From Gorsachius magnificus (taxonomy: Eukaryota > Chordata > Aves > Pelecaniformes > Ardeidae), in NCBI GenBank assembly GCA_034008185.1, contig CM067095.1, forward strand, positions 3,146,610 to 3,210,609: a stretch of 64,000 nt of DNA. Reading direction: 5' to 3'. This document shows, one piece after another, positions 23,933 through 37,139 of the stretch. The notes beneath the pieces are model-generated. The model saw only the letters and a list, made by a program, of their open reading frames with translations, searched no databases and was not told the DNA's origin. Position 1 is the stretch's first letter. Each line of letters opens with the position of its first letter. The position numbers and the translations under genes were made by a program.

Positions 23933-24515
23933 CAGTGCAAACTGGAAAGGACAAAATATAAATGTGGGTAAGTCCCTGTTGTAACGTCAGGTGACGATAA
24001 GCCATGACAAATAAACACTTGGCACATGGTTCAACTGGAAATTGGTACTGCTGACTCACTTTATAATCTAGATTAATCACTCAGTTAAGGACCTGAAGTG
24101 AGGCATTAGCTCCAGTATGGCCAAATTTATCTGCCTTCATCTTCCTACTGTGATCTGCCTGTTTTAAAACATTGAGAGTCCTGCAAAGCATTCTACAATT
24201 CTGCAGTAAATAATTCTCAGTTTTGGGTGACTTCACTAGTTAACACAACCCTACCTTTGAGCAATCTTGTTGCAGGCAGTTTAGTAGAGAATTAGCTGTA
24301 AATCTGCAGCAAAAGACACTCATGGGGAGAGGGTATCTCGTAAGCATCAGCTTCAACAACTCCAGCATTTCACTTTGCATGAATATGTAAGTGCTTGAAT
24401 ACTTCAGATAGCCTCGGGTTCTTACTTTAGGTTGTTTTGATGTAAAACCAACAAGGTTTTTATCTTGAGAAAGTTGCTGCCAGCAAAAAGGAGGGAAGAG
24501 TTTTAAAGAAACGCT

Positions 24516-24545
24516 TCCCCCCACCCCACCCCACCCCCCCACCCC
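24516..24545. repeat. C-rich CCCCA simple repeat
   Basis: Imperfect run of CCCCA/CCCCCA units about 30 bases long. On the minus strand it is a G-rich run with quadruplex potential. No gene lies nearby. Confidence 0.85.
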
Positions 24546-26218
24546 GCAAGGCTGCCTCTTAAGCAAAAGTCAGCCAGTGAAGTTTACATCTCAAACCTTT
24601 CACTTCAATCCCTCCTAAATACTGGTAATAATAATTCTTAAAAACAGGGCAGTGGGGAAGCTCCTTCAGCGCTGCACCCACTCTGTGCTCATCCAGCTAA
24701 ACTTGACATGCGCTTGGTTGGAGTCCAAGACCCTCCCACTGTTCCTCTGGCTTTTCTTTTGACTATAGCAGCAATAAACCACACATCTGAGCATCCTACT
24801 TCCACAGTATGTTGTTGTCACATTCTTCACCTTTAAAGAATTCCAACATATGTTTCTCTAAATGTTTTTTCTCTATTTATTCCTCAGAGTTCCCAGAATA
24901 AACTTAAAATTATTGATTCTGACAGTTTTCAGTTGGTTTGGGCACTTCACTTGGGTGATTCCCCAAGCTTTGTGAGAGCAAACTCAGCTCGGAGCAGCTG
25001 TCTCCTTTCATAGCGAAAATGATTGGTTTCAGATGTAGAATACTGAGGTCCTTGGGTTTATTTAATTTTTTAAAAACCTTACTCTTTAAACTGAAAAAAA
25101 TTGAGGCGCATTGTATATCATGGGACCTTGCTCCACAAATGGTGTAGTTCTGGGCATTTTCCCCATGCATCCTCCCCTGGCTTGGTTTGCTCTTCGATGC
25201 GTCCAAACTGGAAGAAAGTGGAGAGCTAAAAGTCCATTGCAACGTGTTGTACTGGCAGCATAATGGGCTGAGCTAAGGGATAATTCACACTGACTGGTTT
25301 AACAGCTTCCCTTCAGTCTTAATAAACGTAAGGTTTATTCAAATGCCAGACAACTGAAGCAACAACGGTACAAACAGCAATGCAGCTGAAGCCCCATCAC
25401 TCCCCGGTGGAGGGGGCTTTGCCGGTGCTCCTTGGTGGCAGTGAGCAATGTCTGTCAGACTAAAACAAGAAACCAATCTAAAAATAAAAAACAACAGCCA
25501 AGAAGGGGATTTGGGGCCAAATTTTGGCTGGAAAGGCCGGAACAAGGGGAATTGCATCAAGTGAAAACCCAAGTTCTCCTGCCCATCGTAACCTGGATTT
25601 TGACCCTACTTTTTGTAGTGGCCTCAGTGTTGTGCCTTGAAACGACTGCTCTTGGGAGAGGAAGAGGATTTGGTTAGGGCATTTCTGGGTCAGTTCAGGT
25701 TTATATCTCACACTTTGGCTGAATTATGTATTCTACACCCTTTACAAACATTATCAACATTTCTTAGTTATTAGCAGGGTTCCTTCTCTCCTAATGGAAT
25801 GACATTTTTTCAGTAACATTTCAGTTCAGTGAGCCAAAAAGAGTTTCTGATAATGCTGTAAATATTCCCAGCTTCTTTTCAAGATGGTCTAGTTTCACCT
25901 CTTTTTGTGAGAAGAGTACACTTACATTTATCAGCTCTGTACACTTGGAGTAAGAAAAGGTACAGAATTTTAATAACGAGTGACAAAATAATTAAGTATA
26001 ATTCAGATGGTTGTATGTGGAGTGAGAAAACTGTAGATGGGAATCATGCACGGTCTCTTCCCAAATAAATGGCTTTGGATTTATTTGGGAAAAGGCCATG
26101 GCGGAGCCAGGAGAGTATGTGTGGGCAGCTGGTGCTGATAATCCCCTCTGGGACTATGGAGGTCAAATAACAAATGCACAGAGAACGGCAGCAGAACAGG
26201 CCCCTATTCCTTAATTCC

Positions 26219-26400
26219 TCTCTGACCAAGCTCCTAGGCCATTGATTTTTGGCCAACTACAGCCCTTTTTTTTCTGACCAGTTGCCCAGGTCATCAGTGG
26301 CTTTTCTCTGGCTCTTCGGGCCCTTCTGGCTCTATTTGTATATTCCTCTCTCTCTGACCAGCTGTCCACGCTATTGATTGCTTTTCTTGGGCTCTTGGTG
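26219..26400. repeat. Decayed tandem repeat, three units
   Basis: A motif of the form tctctgaccag-ctg-cc-ggc-attgat-gctttt-tggctct recurs at about 26219-26256, 26272-26324 and 26348-26400. Spacing is about 55-75 bases and the copies differ considerably, so the array is old. I cannot assign it to a known family. Confidence 0.55.
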
Positions 26401-27812
26401 TTTGTATGCATGTATGTTTTCATGTAGAATTACAAAGACATGCTGTATCTGGACAGATTTGTTGGAGAGAATTTCTTGTAAATTGATGAGGTAATTTGTG
26501 CAGTTTGCTGACGAGATGAGATAGGTCCCAGTAGGCTGTCTGCTATTCAGTTAGGTGGTTGTGGTGCCCCAATTACCTCATTTAAAATTACCTTATGTGA
26601 TATCTTTTGAAAGTTTTGACTGCCCATGTTAACGTCTGTTAAGTGAAGAGACTGATGTGTTTGTTACCTGGGCATGCCCGCTCAAAGTCAGCTGTGGTCT
26701 AGCTCAGTCTTTTCTTCTGCAGAGAAGGGCAGGTGGAAAAGGCTGGGAATAGAAAGTCAATGGAAACAATTTCCAGCTTATTTTGGGAGGCATCCTTTAC
26801 ATTTTGACACACACATACATATACACACTCCGCTACCAATGACTTCTGAAGATGCTCTGTCTGCTTAAAGCTTTTCTTATTCATGGCTGAGTGGTTGATC
26901 ATAAGAGATTTGAAAGCCAATTGCAAGGGATCCACCAATTCCTGTTGCGAAGAGCGTTACAACCAACCACCAGTACTGAACCCACAAAGAACGGTACAAG
27001 CTCATCACAAAAGAAACTGTTGATGTCACAGTCCCTGCATTTCTAGGATATCAACTTGTTTGATGATGCTTAAATAATCTTAGCAGAACATGCAAAGCAT
27101 CAATGCAACAAAGATTAGCCAGATAAAGGTTCTGGATTAGCAGTTTTGTTACTCGTCTTCCCATTAATTAATTAACCAATCCACAAAAACTTATTTTCAA
27201 GTGATATTTCATATCACTATCAGGCTTCTAGCTCGGAAAGCTTAATAGTATCACAGTTATACGTGGGAAGGTGTGGGAGCAGGTGAAAACAGTATGGAAA
27301 TGCCTCACTATTTAAGTACTAGAGGACTTTTAAACCTTTTTTAAAAAATCAGTTTCTCTACCCAGCTGGAACTTCCTTCAAAGTTTCCATGATCATTTAG
27401 TCCAGAAAGTTCATTCTGTGTCTTTTGATTTTTTTTACCTGGTATTTGTTCATGTGCAGTGTCCATGATCGTGAAAATTGTTTGCAAGAACTATGTTTCT
27501 GTTTCATCTTCTCTTCATCCTGCTCTTCATCCTGAGCAGAGCTTTCTTACAAAGTAACAAACATAGAGATAAACCCTGCTTCATTAAAATGATAGCAAAA
27601 GAGAAAGACGTGAAATAAAATCCATGTGTTATGTCTAAAAATGTTTTCCGTATGCCAGTTCTGAGAACTGTCTGTAGTTACTAATGTCTTCCTGCTACAG
27701 AGCTGTTCTAGGAAGGAGCCATTGCCTCTCACCATGAAAAGCAAAGCTGAATATAAAATAGGACTACAAGGATTAATGACAAACTATCTGTGGATTACTT
27801 TTTGGATTACAT

Positions 27813-27818
27813 TTTATT
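27813..27818 (-). promoter_or_regulatory. Poly(A) signal of SLC2A11-like copy 1
   Basis: AATAAA on the minus strand, 84 bases past the stop codon of the gene ending at 27902. It implies a short 3' UTR of about 100 bases. Confidence 0.65.
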
Positions 27819-27901
27819 GAGAAAAGTCCATGTTAAGGTCTAGCTTTCAGTTCAATTTTGAGACAGGCTTTTTGTCAGTGGAAGTTGCTTCTGGTGGCCT
27901 G

Positions 27902-30900
27902 TTAGAGCTTGGTGCAGAACGTCTTTTCTTTGGTAGCATTTTTCTCCACAGTTTGATGACGTTTCTTCTTAAATTGGCATGTCTTGAATTCTTCTGTGAT
28001 TTCAGAGATTGACTTCCCTTTTGTTTCTGGGAGGAACAGGTAGATGAGAACCGCTGAAATGACCAGGACAGCAATAAAGATCAGGAAGCAGAAAGGACCA
28101 AGAAGCATCTGGAGATAAAAATAGAATAAGGTGAATGATTTCTCTGACAACACTTGCCCCTATAGATTATTGCAAATTGTTAATTTGTCCCTGTGAAATG
28201 AGGAATAAGTTGATTTTACAGGAGGAATATTTATCTTTTCAATCTATTCTCGAGGCAGCAGAGGATGTCTGGAGTCTAGGGAAGTGTTTTACATAAATGG
28301 CCTCCAAATGCCAGCATCCTTAAGAGATTCACAGCTTTGATAATTTACAAGGCCTTCTATCCCACTCCCTGCCCAGACCAGCCTAGACAACCAGTTTAAA
28401 TTGATGGAGTCAAAGAGAAGATCTGAATCAAATTACATACGACAGCAAAGGGGAAAATCATTCCAGTAAAAGTGAGGCCTAGCCAAATGACGATTCCACC
28501 AATTACAAAAGCGGAGGACCTTGTTGAGAGGGTGAAGATTTCATTCATGACAGATGCGACAGCTCCAGCTGAGGAAAAAACATAAAAAAGCAATAAAAAC
28601 ATTGTTGTAGTTAACCATATTCCTCAAAGTGAGTGAACTGATGTCACTAGTCAAACACAGCCCCAGTAAGTCAGGCTACTGTGAGATCCTCTAAATTAGG
28701 GCAGCACAGCCATCTCTATCTGAATTCCCCTACAGACTTCTCTTACAGTCCATGGAGAGAGAAGGACACCCCTGAAGTACAGTTTCTATCCACCTATAAT
28801 GTATAAAACATGGAGGTGAATGGCCCTAATGGCCTATTTCTCTCCATTGCCTGTAGGAGACACCTGGGTTCTGCCACCGTGGGAATTCTGTTAGGTTTTC
28901 AAGACTTTCATCGTCCTCATAGACAGCCCTTAGAATAATAAAGGCTGCCATTCGAATTTGGAGACTGTAATAACTAAAAGTAGTGTTTAGTCAGGGAACT
29001 TTCAGAGTAAATATTGGTCTTAGATGAGTGAGGTCCTACTAGAGAGCTGTAAATTTGGTTCTGGCATTACCGATGTAGGTGATTCAGAGTGACATTAAGA
29101 GAGGATGAGAAAAGACAGAGCAATGCTAAGAGACAGGCTCTGCGTGCGATCAGGTATCATTCTTTAATAGAGTAGGATTTTACAGGTGAATTGAGAAAAC
29201 TCTTGATATTTTAGAAGAGGCTACCTCTGCCCCTAGGCAAAACGAGAGATGGACCAAATGAACCTGTATGCACTGAACAGCATTCACACCCTCCAAAACA
29301 AGTCTTAGTGAATTGATTAACAAGTATTTTTTTGGCTTGAACCTGTAATCCAGTGAGAGGAAACAGGGTCCTGATTCATCATGGTCTGAATAATTCCAAA
29401 TAATTTGTTGAAGAAATTGTTTCTTGGGTCATTAATTCATCAAAAATTGGGACTCCCCCAATTTCAGTCCAAACTAAGCTCACCCAGGCTAGTTCTACTT
29501 CCATACATCCATGGCCTGTGCTTATCCCTGCAGTCCACGTTTTCCTGTTGTTGCTTTTATTGTTGTGCTCACCTGGTCCTATTCCATAGGCAATGATGAA
29601 TAAAAAGATGAGAATAACACTGCAATAACGCATCCAGAGGAACTGATCCTAAACAAAGCCGAAAGGAAGGAAGAGAATGAAAATTAATTTTATAGCTGTA
29701 GCACAGCTGATCCAAACATACAGGAGAAGCAGTATTTGTGAAAAAGCCCGTGATGCTGGGCTCTGTAGAAGATGCTCACTGGAACTCCTTATCTCTCTGT
29801 ACTGGATACAGTGGAAGGCCAAAAGTAGCCTGCAGTGTCCTATCTACAGAGGTGAGCTGACCTGCACCCTGGTCCGAAAACCAGCTAACAAATTCCAAGC
29901 TAATTATAGCATGGGGAGAATTGTTACGGATTTAACCTGATTATCTTATTGAATTAGACAGCTTCAGGGAAATGTTTAAATCTCTTGTGAACCAGAAGAT
30001 ATCCATGAAGCAGAAAGAAGCTGGAAGTTTATGGGCTTAGACCAAGATTGTGATGCAGTGCAAAGCGCTGGCACTACTGAAGCCGTGACACTGGGATCCT
30101 TGCTACTTTCTGCCATCCCGTCTGGAAGTAGCTGGAGAGCTGCACTGTGTAGCTGGATCACTTGCATCAAGGATGGAAAGTGGTGGTTGTTGGAAAGGCC
30201 AGTACACACTGCTTCTGCTGCAGGAGGCATGGGGTAGCAAATGGGAAAGGGATTTAAAAGGCAGCACAAGAAGACACAGGTGAGGTTTGGAGAGGGCAGG
30301 CAGGCAGGCAGAGAGCTGGAGGAAAGCTATGCCAGGCCAATGGTTTTACAAAATGTTTTTCACTGACTGTTTGAAAGCCTGATTAAAAAAGATGAACTAC
30401 AAGGCAGGACAAAAAAAGCCTTGCAGAGGGGCTATGAGTTTGTATTCAGAAGATATTCTGACCTACTATTTTGGACATGAAAGCTAAGGCTGACTATCTG
30501 CCATTCTGCACAAGGAATTCTGATGCAGGTCCACCCCCAGAGAGACATGTGCTTACACTCAGTAGAAGGCTTGCTTCAAGCAACGCTAGTATCAGTGCCA
30601 TCAGCAAATAACCACCACACAGGAGTATCCGGCATCCAAAACGATCAATAATGGAGCTCTGAATAGTAGAAAAAAATTGCGTATCACTGAAAGCACGGCA
30701 AAATCCAACTGTCAGCTGTCCAACAAATCAAGCATTCTTCTTGAGTTCTTTTTACTTTAGAGAACACAAATCTTATTGGTACCAAGTTTGGTATTTTATT
30801 GAGTTCCTTCTAGCCTCTCTAATGCTATGAATTACCACTGCTGCCCAGCCTTGCAGCCACTCTTTCATTAACACTGTAACCAATGGAAGCATGCTGTGAT

Positions 30901-33900
30901 TCCATTTGAATATATATTTGTACACAGTTATATGAAAATAAATATACATATTTACATTTGAATGCCATTTCATTTATATCTGTATGATTAAGTGAGGGAT
31001 TTTTACAATAAATTATGCAGAATGAAGATGGGAAGAAAGATGTAAAAGGTGGGACAAAATCTGGAGGGAATGGTAACAACCACTTTACAGATTTATGCAG
31101 TGCCACAGAAAATTTCTTTAGTTCACAAAGAGAAGATTTATTTTCTTTAAGGAAGAATAGACTCAACTCACATGTACTTTAACTCTTAAAGCTCCAGAAA
31201 GATCTGACTTACACAGAAGATGATAGAGATGAGCTCAGAGATCGCAACTCCTAGAGATACATATGGGATTATGCTTTCCTGCAGGCTGGCTGTCTGAAAA
31301 ATTTCTGAGGTGTAAAAGGTGATCTGGGAAATAAGAAACCATTTTTAAATTAAGCATAGTCAATAGATGCGACATGTGCTTATCCAGCATCACTTTGAAC
31401 TAGATTTGTCATCGCTGGAAAAGCAACAGTACATTATTGGGGTTTAGTGGAGGTGACAGACCTGCTTGAGATGTGAAAAGTCAAAAGGCTACTGGAGATG
31501 AAGAAAAGGGATTTGAAAGCCCAGGAAAAAAAGGAGTTGGAAGGAGCATACTGCCTGTAAGACACAGGAAAAAGATGTTGTTCTGGCAAAGAGGAAGAGG
31601 AAAGGGACAAGAGAGGGAGTGAGGAAAAAAGAAAAGCAGATCTCAGTCATAGCACACCATGCATTGTCATCCAAACAGTTGATTTCTGTCACCCTTTCCC
31701 AGTTGCTAAGCAGAAGCCACTCATCTGCAAGGTCCCTGATGGACTGGGCACCATTTCCCTGTCAGCAGAGTGCCGAGGTGCCTTCTGAACTGTAATGAAC
31801 AAGCTCCAACACAGTGCACAGGCTTAGGCAAGGCTTATGGAGAGAGACCCATAGGCAAGTGATAAAAATGGCATCCAGCGGAGTGACAGTTAGCTTGGGC
31901 TGTATTGGGCTCAGCCACTTTGTATGTGGAAACAACTGGAAGGAAACGGCTTAATGGATAAATCTTCATTATCAAATGGAATGAAAGTTGGGTGGCAATA
32001 GCTGGCCATCTGCAACTGCAGAAGTCAAAGAAGGTGGAGATGGAAGTCTAGATAAATAGATCTCTGGGTTGTAGCAAGCCTTAGGGTATTTGTAACCCTT
32101 TCTCCTACAGAGTCTTTGGTAATACCATCAGGAAAATGAAGGCAACAGTGCCCTTGTAGGCAATTCTGCTGAGCTGAATCTCTTGTCTTTCCATCCCAGA
32201 AATTCCCTGAAAGGTTTGAAGAACAGTAGTGATGATACCACAGAGCTTTGCGGGCAGTGGGCTCTGCGTGAGAAGGAATAATATAGATCCAGAGGAAAAT
32301 GCCAAGATGGAATTGTGGCGCTTCGGTGACTTAATAGTAGGTGTAAGCATGGAAATAGGGTATACTCAACTGCACTCAGGCCACAGAGCTGTAGACTCAG
32401 TAAAAGGAGGAGCATGGTACTCAGCTGCGGATATACAGATGGTTCCTTCAGCACCTCTAGGACATTCATGATTTTAGTGCCTTTTGTTACAGCCTTTTCC
32501 TTCATCATGTCATCAAACTCTGTGTGGTAATTCCCTTCTCCCCAGAGTTGCTTCATGGCTGCAGAAAAGACAGGATGAAGCATACTCCTCCATCATCTGA
32601 TCCACTCAGTTCTATGTTTTTCATCTAATGACATTTGCAACATTTACAGTTCAGTCCATGCTTTGATTCATCAGTCTCTGATTGAAAGAACTAGAACATG
32701 GCTTACTGGAACATGCTGAAACTGCCCTGGAAAACAGCTTTCAACTTGTTGTAGGGGCAGATCTTAAATATTTCTGATGACTCCTTTTAGCCTGGAGTAA
32801 TATAATTCAAAGCTACAATCTTTACAAGATCTTTAATTGTGTAATTATCAAGAAATCTGTAGCTGGCTATTAGAAAAACCAATTCCCTCTATTAGGTTCA
32901 CTTTCCCAAGAGCTATGGTTTAACAAATTAAGGATCTAAAGTTTTATTTTACCTTTCAAGCAACCAGCCTTGTCTCCTTTTTGAAGCAAGAGATAGGGAG
33001 GGGACTCAGGAAAGAATGGCAAAAAGAGCAGCTGAATCAATGCCACCAACCCAGAGAAGGACAATAGCACATTCCACATGTCTTCGGTTCCTAAAAGATC
33101 TCTATGAGAGCACATTAGAGTGTATTTTATAGTCCAGTACATTTACAGTCTATAACTAGTTTGGTATTTTCTACATCGTAGACTAGCTAAAGGACACAAT
33201 ATACATAGACATTGCAAAATTAAATTGAAATAGAAGATGTTTAGGCTAGGGAAAAAAAAATAGACCAATACTTTATTTCTACTGCAAGACTGAGATTTTT
33301 CTGTAATTTTAATATTTTCTAAAGATCGGTGGAGTTTGAATATTCCCACAACAGCTCTCTGAACCAATACTGCAGTTATGCATGTTATCAAGAAATTAGC
33401 AGAGCTTTCAGATCTCAAAAGTTTACTAAGAGTGTTTACATACAATCTTTTCTTATTAACTTCAGCAGAAAGACTGCACCTCCGGAGGTGGATTCATACT
33501 TTCTCCAGAGGAGGGCCTTGTTCTCCTTAGTGAAATGATGAGGGAACCTCAGTGACTGGTATGGGGTAGATGCTTCCTTTTTGACAGCTGTAGTTAAGCA
33601 AAGTAAACCCACCCCTCTTAGTGTATGTCCGTTTCTAGAACTGGGAGAACAACACTTCCCTGCCATAAAGAAGACAAATAAATAGAAAAAGGATGAGAAA
33701 GAGTAGCACAAGTACCGTAATCCAAGAATTCTTGCTACAGCTTTTCCTAGTGCAAGAAACACAGAGGAGGTCATATTTACAAATCCACGCAGTTTCTTAG
33801 GTGAGATCTCTCCAGCATACTGAACGTGGGTATTCATATGTATTCCTAAAGTGAAGAAGACAGGAGACACCTAAAACTACAGAAAGCAAAAGAGAGGGTC

Positions 33901-36900
33901 CCTTTTCGTTTCACCTTCAGCCAAAGGTAGCTCTTTCCTCTCTCTTCTGAACTGTTTGCTATGTATCCTCCACAATAATAGGCTGAAAATGTACCTTTTG
34001 CTTTAAGCAAGGTGATTAGCTAATCCATCAGACCTTTCTCTCAACAAGACCTCTTGAAGGCAAAGGACAGCTCATCTTACCTTTTCCCAATCTGTTCCTT
34101 GTTCCACTGGGGTTACTGTGCATGCCCAGGTACTCCCAGCAGGAAGATTTCTGTATCCACCCCAAAGAAGTCACATTAACATGGAGTAGTGGGGAGTCCT
34201 ACCAGCACCAATGCCCTCGAGGAAGCGCCCAATCAGGATCATCTCAAAGGATTTGGCTCTCCGACTGAAGCCAGTATGCAGCGTGGCTACTATTAGGACC
34301 ACATCGTTGAACAGCAGACATTTCTTCCTGCAACAGCAAACAACACGAGGGTATGATCCATGTTTTACTTTTTCATCTTTAACTAACGTCTGCCTGTTCT
34401 CTGAACTTATAGACCAAGCTGTGGCCATATTTACATCCATTGCTTATAGGACAGCTACATCTGATTATGAAAAGGCGTGATGTCTTCGCAAGGGAGTGGA
34501 AAGGGAGAAGCTAGATTTCCTCTTTTCCACACTAACACTATGTGAGCACACCATGCAGCTGAAGGAAATTCCTGCAGGATAAATACTGATAAGGAATGGT
34601 CTTTTTCACGTCTTCCCTGTGGGTGAGGCTCCCATCTCAAGCACTGCACGTGCCTTCAGAACAAGGCAAATCCAGCTTCACTGAGAACTTGCTTCACTGC
34701 CCACCTCAAGCTACAGAGTTCTGGCTTTTCTGTTATGGCCACCCTCAAAGAGAGGGTTCTGAATGTGGGCTGAGGAACTTCTGCTTATCTTTGATGAAAC
34801 TCTGATTATTCTTACAGAGGAATGAACCTACACAATTTTTTTAAAGGCTGCGATCAATTAAAAAAAAAAAAAGCAAAAAAACCCCACCTTTTGCCTACAG
34901 AATATTTATCCCCTTCTGCATTACTGCAGTGTTGTTGGGCTCCATAGGGCATTAGTGCTCAATAAAGAAATTTCAGAGATTTATTTTTTACTAAAATTTC
35001 AGAAAAAATACAGGAATTGTATGGCACCGAAAACTGTTACAAGGGAATCTGAATAGTTGCATATTCTTGCCTCTCTCATATACCTAGGTGTAGTTATATA
35101 TGCTGAGTACATTCTGCACCAGAAGGGGGCAGTGAGAATTCTGACATCCAATATATTAGGTGAGTAATATTTAGTTTCTTCCCTCATTGCAGCCCTGATT
35201 AGTGAGCTGGTGGGGAATATACTTACTTTCCATATTTTGCAGTCAGGTACCCACTACACAGGCACCCTATCATTCCACCTACACAGTACATAGACACGAT
35301 GAAGGACCACAATAATGTGAGTGTCTCCTGATGCAGCACAGAACCGTATCGCTCCAGCCAGGTTTCGTTGATAAACTTCTGAACGTACTGGGATAGAAAA
35401 AGAGATTTTCATACCACTGAGGCACTAATCACAATAGTTCTTCATTATGTTTACAATTTCAAAAAAATTGATTACTAGTCATTACTAAAAGCACGGCTAT
35501 GAGACTCTTGTTTGCAAATTAGGATTGATATTTCCTCTCACAGAGCCTAATAGCGTAAGAGAATCTTTCAAAAATTAATTATGTGAAGTGCAAATGTTCT
35601 TGAGTGCAAGCAGAGGATAGAAAGAGAAAAGGGCTGAACTGAAGGCTGAGACTCAGCTGCTTTTTAACCTTTTACTCGATGACACAATCTTTAAGGAGGG
35701 TGCTTCAATGTGTTGTTTCCACACATTGTTCATTTTTCATTTTAGAGATGTTAGAGAGGTTTTAGAAAAGAAAAAAATAAATGGTTTAAGGAGCCACCAA
35801 AACTTCCATTGTCCCTCTATTCAGCTGTAGACCACAGCAGGAACAGTGCTGCCTTTCCATTTTTTTCAGCCTTTTTGATACTCTCTGGGAAGTTGTCTTT
35901 GGAGCACAGCTCCCAACATTCATGCAAACTCCTTTGACAGCGTGGGACTGGAAAGAGCTGGGAATAAACTTACAGAGCAACATCTAACAGATTTTTAGAG
36001 CACCTTCAAACTGTAAGGCCTAGTCCCATGAAGAGCAGTTACAGATGTGATTTTATGAAGGCTTTGCTTACCGGAGAAGCATAATTGATCACAGACATTT
36101 GAAAACCGGACAGGTGTGTTCCACCGATTCCTAGCACCACAATCATTAGCAAGAGCTTGCGATATTGAACCTGCCAAAGATGATGAAACACATCCAAAGT
36201 TTCTGATACCAGCATGGCTTTCAGACCATGAGTTAATTTATGAGATCTTACCTTATATCTTCACATTTCTATGATTGAGAAGCCTTTAAAATGCAAAAAC
36301 CCATTCAAAAACCCCCAATCAAGCAAAATTGCTGGGAAATTGTTAAGATGCAAATCTGCACATTCCTTTATGTTCCTGTCCTGGTTATTAGCAGCCTGAA
36401 AAGATGCAGTCTCTAAATCTGTTAGTTTTGCTAGCCAGAGAAATAAAAAAAAATCATAAAAGCTTTGTACAGATAATTTGTGTTTGCTTCTGTACTAGTA
36501 AGAAGCTACAGCTTACTCAAAACCCTTTTTTCCTTCAAATTTGCCTCCTCAGAGACTTTGGTCACCAGTTTCCAGAGATTAATCAAGTCTGTCCCCTTGA
36601 AAGTTACTTTGTTTGCATTTTCGTTTATTATCCCTATAGAAAATTGCATCTTCAGAGTCCCTACTTGTAAGACTCCTGTTTGAAATGCTGTGTTTCCTTG
36701 ATGTATACTGGATGTAGAGCACTCTTCACATGCGCGCATGTTTTCAGGCATTTAGTCAGGTCACACTCTGAACAGATGAGTATCCTCACATATCCTTGAG
36801 AGTGCAGGGCAGTGGAAAGGGAGGGTTTTTTTCTGTTTTGCCTTTTTAATTACTACTATTTTCTCCATCTTCCCTAAAATGCCTATTCTTTCCTGGTTTC

Positions 36901-37139
36901 TCAAGTCCTCCTTTAAACCTCTCACTCCTTTACATGTCTAATATATTTTCTGGAGATGCCTTGTAGTCAGTCTTACTGCTGAGTGTTGTCTGCAGCATGT
37001 GCTCTGTTGTTCATTTGTAATATGAGAAAGACTGTTTGGTTCCCTTTGCTGTAATCTTTAAAGATCATGCTGCTGTTAGTGACTAGGGCTAGAAGACAAG
37101 AATTTGGATACTCACCAGGTCTGAGAGGAAACCAGCCAT
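27902..37139 (-). CDS. SLC2A11L: SLC2A11-like facilitative sugar transporter, copy 1, complete, diverged
   Basis: Coding exons in gene order: 37116-37139, 36072-36170, 35227-35387, 34203-34327, 33716-33845, 32953-33101, 32371-32558, 31213-31323, 30557-30658, 29573-29648, 28441-28568, 27902-28108. Total 1,500 nt: 499 residues plus TAA, with no stop or frameshift. Start MAGFLSDL has G at -3 and +4. Twelve membrane segments with class II GLUT signatures: GIGGT in TM1, NETW in the first outer loop, YAGEISPKKLRG after TM4, LQLCG in TM7, TM11 Trp417, and PETKGK at 458-463. Several family residues are altered. TM1 GGTFQ is GGTHL (27-28). The PESPR loop is PESPP (Arg to Pro at 215). The TM8/9 loop GRR/GRK is GCR (337-339). 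The RPAA before TM11 is RSSA. One donor (after 32371) is the weak GTTGAG. The frame is under constraint, but the substrate could differ from a hexose; relatives serve pigment cells. Gene model by eye. Confidence 0.88.

Larger units (their letters stand above)
20443..27901. other. Non-genic stretch between TMEM120B and the SLC2A11-like cluster
   Basis: Apart from two CR1 fragments, a short TA repeat (23421-23434), a C-rich CCCCA run (24516-24545), a decayed tandem repeat (26219-26400) and a poly(A) signal at its right end, I see no gene. Open frames here are short and lie in transposon sequence or show no family resemblance. The upstream regulatory region of TMEM120B falls at its left end. Confidence 0.7.
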
